From positions 21,163,886 to 21,227,885 of the forward strand of contig CM053800.1 of the NCBI GenBank assembly GCA_028671895.1: 64,000 nt of DNA, given 5' to 3'. Origin of the DNA: Oenanthe sinensis (taxonomy: Eukaryota; Streptophyta; Magnoliopsida; Apiales; Apiaceae). The notes under the pieces are model-generated. The model was not told the origin of the DNA and made no database searches. It was given only the letters and a program-made list of their open reading frames with translations. The first letter of the stretch is position 1. Every line of letters begins with the position of its first letter. A program made the translations under genes and the position numbers. Positions 54,803 through 64,000 of this stretch are shown piece after piece.

Positions 54803-55280
54803 TAGTCGTACTTAAATGTCAAATCATATCATGTATTGCTTGTTAAGGAGTGTAAGTTTAAAAGATGGTAGAATTATCTAAGTAGTCAATAACATTTGTA
54901 GATACGAAGCTTAATCTAAAATTGACTTGGGTAATTAGAGATAGTTAAAAATGTTAGACAACGACAAAAATGGGTTGGACAGAATTATTAATTATTTTTT
55001 TAGTTCTTCTATCCATGTGCTTTTAGAAAATTATTGAATATATGTAAATCTGCTTTATATCTGTTACATTGTGTAGAATGATTAAAGTAGATAGTATTGA
55101 ATTTTCTAATATGCATAACATACCTGAATTGCATATTTCTTATCTATAATGCATTGAACCTATTGTTACCACTATTTAAAGCAATATCTCTTACCCATTT
55201 GGACTCAATTAAAGTTGACTACCAAGAAGCTTAATCATTTGTGATTGCAGAGTATGTAACAAGAGGAAAAGTTATATGAT
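54803..55280 (+). other. Gag-protease spacer of B, right of D
   Basis: Continuation of the spacer of B, parallel to 4529-4975 of N. No gene. Confidence 0.6.
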
Positions 55281-56110
55281 TTCATGACATTTATTGTACG
55301 AGGCATATGATTAAGATTGGAGCTCTAATATCACAGTTGGTTGAGAAAGCCTACCCAATGGTAACCTTTGGAGATGACAGCAAAGGATGTACAAGCGTCG
55401 TGGCTATAATGAATATTTGAATTGTCATCACTGGAAGCATCTTTCTTGTGAAAGGACTTAAGCACTATTTATAAGGTACTAGGGAATTCTTTGTCAAGGG
55501 TTTTCTGGAAAAGCATTCAAAAGGAAAAAGTGTTTGATCTCAAACAAGAAGGTTGTAAGCTCACTCAAACTGAGAGTGAGGAAGTTTGTTCGTAGCTGCC
55601 ATGGAATTTTGTATGCAAAAGTGAAGCGAACTTTTCAGTAAAGCTTCATCAGTAAAGAGTTAGCTATGACATAGGAAGCTCTCACACTTAGTGAACAAGA
55701 CAATGGATTCTTTAATAAAGAAGAAATTGGTGAGAGGACTTCTTCATATAGAATTCTATCATGAAGGACATTTTGAAGTATGTCATATAGGGAAGTCAAT
55801 GAAAACATCACACTGAAGCAAATTATGTCATGGAAGAAATATGCTTAGTAGTAGTTGTTGACAACCCTAGTTACAAGTTGGTGATGTTCGTGCATTCAAC
55901 AGATAATACGTCACAGATGGTAATTGATCACATCAAGAAGATCAAGTTGGAAGAAAAGTAAGCTATGAGAACTTTGAAGTCAGATAATGGAACTGAATTT
56001 CACGAATGAAGTTCTATATGAATTCTGCACTGATAAAGGTACTTTAAAGATGAAGCAATTAACATAGCATACTGCTTTAATCAACAAAGATCGTGGAAAG
56101 ACAACATATG
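55281..56110 (+). pseudogene. pol: Protease and integrase remnant of B
   Basis: The protease site at 55286-55294 reads Asp-Ile-Tyr in place of Asp-Ser-Gly, and the flap stretch PMVTFGDDSKG is near 55355-55390. Integrase fragments follow: VIDHIKKIKLEEK near 55920-55955 and KSDNGTEF near 55978-56000, directly followed by the extra base shared with N. Zinc site and catalytic Glu are not recognisable. Confidence 0.68.
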
Positions 56111-56570
56111 AGTAAATGGTCAGTCAGAAGCAAACACTGAAGCTCCTTTGTGTGTTTGGAGGAAATTGATATTTATTGAAGATTTAGATGAGCATCTTGG
56201 CAAGTTTGAAGTTAAGGCTTATGGAACAATTTCCTTGGCTACTCATTGAAGTCAAAAGCTTTCAAGGCATAAATGATGTAAAACCAGAAAGTGATTAAAA
56301 GTTTGAATGTATCGACCTACTACACCAAGCTCCCAAGCATTCAAATGAAAGATTATTCTGAATCTTTGAAGTTTGACATACTGTCAGAGTCAAATTCAGA
56401 TATTGATGTTGAAACTAAGGTTGCAGAAGGAATCAATGATGATGATGATGATTCAGATCCTATTAGTGAAAATGGTAGTGAAACTACATAACTCGTGAAC
56501 TTTAACAAAATCCACTAAAAAAGGTGAAGGATCTTCAACACATCCTAGCAGCAACTTAGGGGGAGCAAAT
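56111..56570 (+). pseudogene. pol: Integrase end and linker of B
   Basis: A stretch that N lacks (56110-56270; ALCVFGG- and LGKFEVKAYGT-like words of the integrase C-terminal region in broken frames) is followed by 66 open codons (56291-56491) parallel to 5830-6030 in N, with SDIDVETKVAEGINDDDDDS. TTAGGGGGAGCAA at 56556-56568 resembles the polypurine tract. Confidence 0.62.
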
Positions 56571-56759
56571 AATAGAAGGATCTACTAGTCGTACTTAACA
56601 CAATGAAGATCAAAGGAATACTTCAAGAACATATCTGCCAAGACAAAAGTTTTGAAGTCAAAGTCAATCCTATAGTCTAGTTCTTAGTAAACCAGATTAT
56701 TGAGTAAAGACTAGAAGTGCTAATCAAAATAAACATATATTTTTCGGGACCTAATATTT

Positions 56760-57540
56760 CGTATCGCAAAGAATACTGAATATGCACTGATTGATCCAGA
56801 TTGGGTGATTGCAAATGCTAGATGATCTCAATCAGTTTGAAGGAAAAATTTATTGAAGCTGGAACTCAGACCACAAGACAAGGCTGAAATTGTTACAGTA
56901 AGGGTTTGCAGATTCTAGATAATAATTGGCATTGTTATGAGGGACAAAGCCAAACTGGTTGCTACATGTTAATATCAAGTGGAAGGTATCAACGATGATG
57001 GAAATAGAATCTTTGAGACTTTCAAGATCTAACAGCAAGCAACAGAGACGAGACTTGATCCTTTTAGGGCCTAACAAAATGAGGACCTAATAACAGGATA
57101 TTCATAGCACCTGCTACACATTCAAACATAAAGATATATCAGATGAATGTAAACAAGGGGACTACTGAATGGTGAGTTAGAAGTTGAAGTTGATGTAAAA
57201 TATTTCTTGGACATCGAAGTTGCAGGTCATTGGAATTTGTATATCATTCTCTTCATAAGCTCTCTATGAATGGAGTTAGGGATTCAAGCAAAATGTCAAG
57301 GACATGGTATGACACTCTAACTGCTAATTACTTAAAAATGATTTCATATTAGAGTAGTTATACATATATATCTCTCTAGAATACAAGGCACACATAATTC
57401 AATATTAGTGCAAGTATACCATGATTATATTATATGTGGGTCTACTAATGAAAATTTGGCAAAAGATATTTGCTAAGTAAATGCAGAGTAAGTACAATAT
57501 GAGCATGTTGGAAGAGTTACAATTCTTTTTGGATTATAAG
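56760..57540 (+). pseudogene. pol: Reverse transcriptase remnant of B
   Basis: Parallel to 6310-7085 in N. LIDPDWVIA-like codons lie near 56790-56815, the catalytic site at 57417-57428 reads YHDY, as in N, then ICGSTNE, and SKYNMSMLEELQFFLDYK near 57488-57540. Frames are broken throughout. Confidence 0.7.
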
Positions 57541-58210
57541 TAGTTCAAAAGAATGATGACAATTAAAGTAAGTCAAGAATCTTTTGAAGATGCGTAATTT
57601 GGAAGATTCTAGACCTGCCAAAACTTCTTGCCAATAAACCACTAAGCTTGATCAGGGCAAATCAGGTATATGAACTGAAGTGACAAGCTATAGATGTATG
57701 ATCAGTTCATTACTTATTCAAGTGCATAAAGACCATATATTTTATTCTCAATATGCCTATGTGCAAGTTTCCAAGTGGATACTAGAGAATCTTATCTTAT
57801 AGCTAAGTTATGAATTGTTAGATATCTTAGGGTATCACCAATTCTTAGAATCAGGTACCCTAAACATACTAGGTTTAACCTAATTGGCTATATAGATATA
57901 GATAATGCAGGTTGTAAAATAGACATGGAAGTCATTCCTAGAAGATGCCAATTTCATAGAAGAAGTTGGATTCTTATTAAAATAAGAGAAAGCATTCAAC
58001 ACACATAGTTGCAGCAAAGGCTAAACTTAAAGCATCTAGTGAAAGTGATTCTCTGATCTCCTGGACAAGGAAGCTACGTCAACTCCAAGAACTATGTTGA
58101 TCTCTCCATACCACTTAAGGAACAAGCTCATGGACACCAGATATCATTTCTTTCAAGATTGTTCTAAGTAGAATAACTTGCAGATATTTGCTAAACAACT
58201 TGATAAATTC
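57541..58210 (+). pseudogene. pol: RNase H remnant of B
   Basis: Fragments such as MPMCKFPSGY in one frame and CLCASFQVDTRESYLIA in another lie near 57740-57800, and RYHFFQD near 58135-58160. It is decayed to the same degree as in N. Confidence 0.6.
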
Positions 58211-60390
58211 ATTTTGACTAAGTTGGTTAGTGAACTTGGTATATTATTTATATGCATATATGTTGGAAATCTCATCTGCAAGGAATTCTTAAATGAGTTC
58301 ACAAGTATTAAATTTTCCATATTTAAAGGACTTGTAAATTTGTTTGAAATCTAGTACCTCATACTTTTTGCTACTAGTTTAATTATCATGCTTACAATGT
58401 TACATGCATATGTGGTAGTTAAATTATTTAGCATAAGTTAGAAGCATAATTATTTGTATGTTAAATACTTGATGAATATTAGTCAATGATATCTTGCTTA
58501 ATTGCTCTGATATTTTTAAATATTTTATTATAAAGAATTGTGATACTTTTGATATTAGTGACAATATTTAGAATTTATGTTCTAAGTAAACAATGCATAT
58601 TTTAAAAATCACTAATATTAAAAGCTGAAGTATTTTATAAGTTATGTGTATAAAATTCTCAATATGTTATATACTTAGAAAATATTTCTAAATTTGATTT
58701 TGTTTGCGAGGGATTGTTATAAGAATCATGAGTATTAAATGGCAATATTTAAAGAACTTGTGAATTTCTTTTCAACTATTTCCTCGAGCTTACGTATATC
58801 ATTAATAATTATCATGAGTATAATTACAATGTGCTTGAGTGACAATTATTATATATAGTGTAGGAAGTTAGATGCTAATATTCAATCCTATGAATATTTA
58901 GTATTTAGCGAAATTATTTTGTCTTATTAAAATTATGGATTAAAGCAATTCAATGATTATTAGTTTCATAATTTTGATTTGATAAAATATTAGAAGCATA
59001 ATTTGTTGCATTTTGAAATTATTGATAAATATCAAATAATGATATTTTGTTAATGTTTCTTTGTAATTAATTGTGATACTTTTAATATTAGTGATAATAC
59101 ATGTTGTTTATCTGAAATCATTAATAATAAAAATATATCTCAATGCTTATTGTTCTACTGAATGATTGTCATGCCTATTTGATTTATATATATGCATGTT
59201 ATTGGTAATTGTTTAATACAATATAAGTATTTAATTTATTTTGATTTATTTAAATTATGATGATATAAAACAATTCAGTGATATATTGGTTCCATGATTT
59301 AAGTAAATTAAAATTAATTTGCAGCATGATTATTTGTAATGTAAATATTCTCTCTTATTACTTTGTGATAATTGAATAATATTTTATTATAAAATAATTG
59401 TGATATATTGATACTAATGGATTTGCTTAGTCTTTATTCTAAGTAAAAATTAGTTTTTGAAAAAGCTGTTCGTATTAATATATTTAGTTTTCTTTCTTTG
59501 ACTGAGTTATACTGAATGTATTAAAAAGAATTTCTTGTCTATTTCTTTTTTAAAATGTCTTATTCAAATATAAATTCATTTTTCTATCAGTTTTAAAGAA
59601 GAAAACATTAAAAAAAAATTCAAAACTTTTCTTTTGAAAATCTTTTGATTTACAGCCCTACTTTGATTTCTAAATCCTAGGGTGTGAATCAAACTTTTCT
59701 TGAGGATAATTTTTCTTTAAATCTCAAAATCTTTTATCATCTTCCAAAAGCTAGTTTTAAAAGTTTTATCTTACAAAACATTTTCTCTCTTAATTTTTCC
59801 TTTTAGAGTGGCGGAAACATTGTGACTGCTATTTTATTCAAAGAAATTGATTTTAATTTTGAGATATCAATCACTTGTAAAATGATTTGTTTTCAAACAC
59901 TTATTTTAATGTATGTTTCACATTGATTCATAGTACCAAAGCAGTGGTTGTTGCTTTGAAGACCTTGTACCGTATTGTTAAGCATTCATTCACCCCAATT
60001 GTCATGTTTTTATTTTAAATCGGGGATACTATCAGGTGGACGAAAATTATGTAAATCATAATTGTATTATGAGTCAGAAAATCATTGTTCTATATCTGAT
60101 AAGGATGTTTTGCAAAACTGTTTTCACAACATACAGTGCTAAGGTTTTAAAGGAAAATAGTCATTTTATTAACATATAATTTGGTAGAAGAGTTGAATTT
60201 CTTCTTTGGTATAAATTCCCGCATTTTATTATGGGAAGTTTGCCTTATAAGAAATTCATTCCTGCTTTTTATTATGGGATAAGTATTTTAAAGAAAATTT
60301 CATATCATTCTCTTAAATGATAAATCTTTAGTTCTGACAAAACTCTTTTACTAAAAGTGCTTTAATGCAATCAATTACCATTCCATCATA
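58211..60390 (+). other. Non-coding spacer of B between pol and env-like region
   Basis: Parallel to 7731-10200 in N. AT-rich, with degenerate repeats of the GTGATACTTTTGATATTAGT type near 58538, 59062 and 59398. No gene. Confidence 0.6.
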
Positions 60391-60840
60391 GGGTTACGAG
60401 GGAAACGTACGCTCTAATTTGCCATTAATTACATCGCCTACTACGTCAGCCCTCCTGGAAGGAACATTTCCAGATCCTGAAAAGGAATATCCACCTCCCG
60501 TTTACGGAGAAAGTGTGAGGCAACTCCTTGATAGAACAAGGAAGGATTCCCTAACAGATATTAATATCTTGGGATAACACATCTCAAAGAGGTGAGGCTC
60601 CACTAGACAGTGATTTAGCAATAACTATTGAGTCTGGTGCTGAGACAGTGCTTATGCATGATAGATCAAGAACACCTCTACGAGGCAATTCTCCACTTGA
60701 TAGTAATTCAGTTTATTTTAATGAATCAGGTGATGAGAATATAACTGAATTGACAGATTTCACTTGCAGGTACATAAGGCTATATTTGAAATGCAGAGTG
60801 AAAGAGAGAAAGAGTGAAACACTTAAGTGAAAGTGAGGGA
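60391..60840 (+). pseudogene. Env-like remnant of B
   Basis: Parallel to 10660-11090 in N. A frame with LPLITSPTTSALLEG-like codons leads, after a frameshift near 60560, to MLMHDRSRTPLRGNSPLDSN in the open stretch 60648-60830. Shorter and more broken than in D. Confidence 0.6.
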
Positions 60841-61564
60841 GAGATAACTTGAGTGAGAGATAGGGAGAGAAAGAGTGAAACACTTCAAAGTGCTAGACAC
60901 TTAAATGTAAACACTAATAGAACGTAGTAGAAGTGAGGAAACCATAGACCAAACACTTACCCTTACTAATTGCTACTTCAGAAAGAAAAACTACTATGTT
61001 TCCCCAATCAATGACGGACAAGAACCATCTTTGGAAGACAAGCCGTTTGAAACATCATGGGCCATTGGAGGATTCCTCAACTACGGGGGAAAATTTAGTA
61101 AGAAAAAGGAGAAGGTCTTAGTCTAATCTTCGTATCATTAGGAGAAGTTAATATTTTTAAGGGGAGAATTTAGACAAGAAAAAAGAAGAAGAATCACATT
61201 CTCAGGGGGAGAACATTACTTGAGCTATGTTCTATGTTCTATTGAAGACGTTCCCAGGAATTTTAATTCTTATGAAGCTTTGTTTATGATAAGTTCTTTA
61301 AGTTCAACTATGACGGATTTTGAAGTAGAGAAATCTCAAACACAGACATAAATGAAGATGATACTACCTGAATATTAGTTCAGTGCTAGAGGAACAAACA
61401 TATTTCATTTCAGTTACACAAGAATTTTGGAAATGCAGAATCTGATCAAGAAAAACGAGTAGCATTATATACAAGTCCCGGACCATTACTTTTTCTAGTT
61501 GTTGGTTGAGTTATCCTCTCTATGGGATTTGTTTGCTAAGTTTAACAATCAACTAGGGGGAGAT
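60841..61564 (+). promoter_or_regulatory. Polypurine motifs and PPT of B
   Basis: GGGGGA or GGGGAGA motifs near 61085, 61160 and 61206 precede GTTGAGTTATCCTCTCTATG (near 61504) and the terminal tract CTAGGGGGAGAT ending at 61564. Confidence 0.72.
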
Positions 61565-61642
61565 TGTTGGTGAGATTACGAAACTGTATGAATAGTAATT
61601 GTGATAACTCAACACTAGAACATGACAAGTAAATAATACTAC
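61565..61642 (+). repeat. 3' LTR of B, first 78 bp
   Basis: TGTTGGTGAGATTACGAAAC and the following bases match 39231-39308 (start of the 5' LTR of B) until J interrupts them. Confidence 0.85.
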
Positions 61643-63115
61643 TATTAGTATTGGTGTCCTAGAGACAATACTTTTATGTTTTATTGAAAACAATTATGGA
61701 TTATGTTTTATTTGATTATTTAATTAATATTTATTATGTCTTTATTAACTGCATTATAAATTGAAAGTATAATAAATGTCCTTGGAATATTAATACGTAT
61801 TATATATCTTTAAGTATGTGACTTAAAAATGAGATTATATGAATAGTATTTTATTCCTAAAATTCCCTGGTCGAGTATTATTATTTAAGGACAATAATAA
61901 TGCAATAAGACTAGTATATTTGTTGACAGATGACCGCATCTCTTTGGTCATTGGTATAGTGATACTAAAGTCAAGAACATAAGTGCATGTCTCAATGCAT
62001 GGCACTGGAAAGACCCGCCGTGAGATTCTACATGTTAATAAGTGTCATAAGAAATTCTCCTATGATAATGATGTAATGATCCTCTGACTTGAAATCATTA
62101 TATTTCTATACGAGAATTAATATACTTTGATTACACTCAAAGTTACCTTTAACCAGGTAATGATAAAGGTTGACATTGGGTATTCTATGAATCGTATGAG
62201 AAATATGAATTATAGATATATGATTTAACTCTCCAATTTTAGGAGTGATATTATTGGCATCTTGGTTGAGTGAGACTATGAAATGCATGGCCGTGCTCAA
62301 ATATTGATTTGTTTAATACATGGAACATTATTCACGAAAGGTTTAATTGAATCATGCCTCGAGTTTGATCTATAATATAAGGTTAAATGGATTATATTAC
62401 ATGGAACATTATTCACGAAAGGTTTAATTGAATCACCAATTAATTATTATTACTTGAGTAACAATAATGTATTACTTGATGCCTCTCATTGTTTATAATT
62501 TTATTATTGTATATTAAAATTATTGACAACGTAATAATAACCTATAGGGTCATACACAAAGAACGCTTAAGGAGAATTAATTTAAATTATGAATTTAAAT
62601 TAAATAAGAAATTCTAATTTAATTATGATATTAATTAAGTTGGACTTAATTAATTAATTAATTTGAATTTAAATAGAAGCCCAATATGTTTAGGCTTCTC
62701 AAAATAGATTGGGCTCTCTATATAAACCTCTTTAAGTATTATATTTGGGTTGGATGTTTTTGTGAAAAACCCTAGCCGTTTGAGAAAAAGAGAGAGATAG
62801 AGAGAAATGTGTTCTTGGTGGCTAGTACCTCCTTCATTAGTGTTGATACAAAGTGTTCGTGTGGATACCGATAGAGACGTAAATCATATATATGGGCTAC
62901 GTGGTGATTGAAGGTTTTGTGTTCTTCTTCTCTCATGGATACATGGTGATTGAAACTTGGACCTCCATTATTCATCCATTATTAAAGCTTCCTTTAAGGT
63001 AAACATCTAATCTCCGAATTAAATATCATGTTTTGTATGGATCCTGCGTTTGGGTTTCGTTTTTGTATTTATTTTTCACGTTTATTCCACTGCGTTTATG
63101 CCTCAAAACCTTTCA
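61643..63115 (+). repeat. 5' LTR of J
   Basis: Starts TATTAGTATTGG (TG to TA) and ends AAACCTTTCA, about 1473 bp. Two local duplications are absent from S: a ~37-bp segment at about 62318-62355 and 62399-62437, and a GTGGTGATTGAA word at about 62901 and 62943. Confidence 0.82.
62719..62775 (+). promoter_or_regulatory. TATA box and telo-box of J
   Basis: TATATAAA at 62719-62726 and AAACCCTAG at 62767-62775, 48 bp apart, followed by a GA-rich leader. Confidence 0.65.
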
Positions 63116-63116
63116 G

Positions 63117-63128
63117 TGGCATCAGTGC
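63117..63128 (+). other. Primer binding site of J (two changes)
   Basis: TGGCATCAGTGC matches TGGTATCAGAGC at 10 of 12 positions and lies just after the LTR. Confidence 0.65.
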
Positions 63129-64000
63129 TACTTGCGAAACGTTTTAATTCAGTTATGTGTTTAACTGTTTTTCCATGTATGTAAACATGTACATGATATG
63201 CAATGGCTATATGTTGATATATATATTTTATAAGATATTCATGTAATATATAATCATGTGATGATTGTGTGTATTATTGTATGTATATGATACATGTTTA
63301 TTCTTGTTATGGGAATCGTATTCTATACGAATTCTGAAACGGCTTCTGTAGATTTTCTGAAATCTGTGTTCAGTGTCCGATTTTTGCAAATGATATGTGT
63401 TTTCTGACTGTAATCGTGTTACTGAGCAATACTGATAATATCATCTTGGTGTCTGTAAGCCATTCGATGTCGTTACAGGCTCCAAAACGGCGATTTATGT
63501 TTTTTTTCCTAAAATTTATTTGATTTTCTGAAATTTCGAAATTTGTTATATATGATTATATGATATTTTTATATAATCTGAGATATATTAATGTGTTATG
63601 TGATAGCATGGTGGATGGTTATGGCCTAAAAACCCATAGGATAGTGGGTTTTTTTATGGTTTTGGTTTCTAAATACGACTTGCATGTCGTTTATTCATTG
63701 TAATTGTTAATCTCGAATGTAACTCGAGTTTTTCTTGTAATTTCATTAGAATAGATTTATTTATTATTCAACGTAATTGTTCAATAGAGACTTGGAATCA
63801 AGGAAGCTAGGAGGCAATCCAGATGATGGAGCAATGAAGAAGATAAAGACATGTGATAGTGTAGTATTTGAAACCACTATAGATTGACCTTGATAATTCC
63901 TTTAGCTTGGAAATATCACATAGGATGGGGCTATAACCAAACACATTTAATTTACGAATAATACATATATGTATATGAATGCATGTGTAGATATGTATGC
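63129..64000 (+). other. Leader region of J
   Basis: AT-rich leader. No coding sequence, repeat array or hairpin that I can support. Confidence 0.5.

Larger units (their letters stand above)
39231..64000 (+). mobile_element. Element B: split Sirevirus-like copia element
   Basis: Comprises the 5' LTR (39231-41097), body 41098-43432 and 54803-61564 around the nested D, and the start of the 3' LTR (61565-61642), which is entered by J. The rest of the 3' LTR lies beyond the window. The body matches N segment by segment, including shared inactivating changes, but its LTR is of the A type. Confidence 0.85.
61643..64000 (+). mobile_element. Element J, 5' part of an LTR element
   Basis: J has an LTR at 61643-63115 homologous to solo LTR S, then a primer-site-like sequence and leader up to the window end. 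No coding region is reached. It is probably copia-type, by its primer site. Confidence 0.78.

Overview
The window is plant nuclear DNA made almost wholly of nested LTR retrotransposons. I found no host gene, tRNA, rRNA or CRISPR array. The evidence is Ty1/copia polyproteins in the order gag, protease, integrase, reverse transcriptase, RNase H; primer sites resembling TGGTATCAGAGC (complement of initiator tRNA-Met); polypurine tracts ending GGGGGAGAT; and LTRs of 0.8 to 4 kb. Most copia bodies look like the Sirevirus/Maximus lineage: a long gag, a Ser/Gly-rich integrase-RT linker and a large extra env-like region after pol. The base composition and the giant chromovirus-type LTR suggest a repeat-rich, probably eudicot, genome. 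I cannot place the species. Every coding region is broken.

Nesting on the left, outermost first: H (copia pol, 23473-25404) was entered by G (Ty3/gypsy-like 3' LTR, 22082-23472). G was entered by C (minus copia, 5' LTR 20686-22081, gag to 19769). C was entered in gag by A (minus copia, 5' LTR 16255-19768, body 13807-16254 and 1-545). A was entered in its LTR by solo LTR S (17264-18808, target duplication TGTAG) and in its body by N (complete plus element, 546-13806, target duplication ACATA).

Nesting on the right: H was entered by F (LTR from 25405). F was entered by a 4-kb chromovirus-type solo LTR (26646-30690) and by E (plus copia, 30750 onward), which has the best preserved gag-pol here. 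E holds a solo LTR of D type (37750-38937) and B (plus, 39231 onward). B holds D (complete plus element, 43433-54802) in its gag-pol region and J (61643 to the window end) in its 3' LTR.

How the parts relate: N, A and B share one body that was already dead. The protease DSG is lost in all three. N and B also share paired gag stops, an integrase frameshift and RT YVDD changed to YHDY. A shared set of breaks in separate insertions implies that copies moved using enzymes supplied by others. The LTRs of N, A/B, C, D and E have a common plan: a conserved ~42-bp core (absent from E), then an array of a short family-specific word just upstream of a TATA-like box, then a U5 hairpin whose stem changes in a compensated way between families while the C-rich loop is kept. 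The array word differs by family (CGATAGTT or GACGGTTA in N, CCGATTGTT in C, GGCGCAACAAA in A/B/D, CAGAGTCTA in E). In N, D and E it also occurs inside the element body. These shared non-coding signals are the most interesting content of the window.
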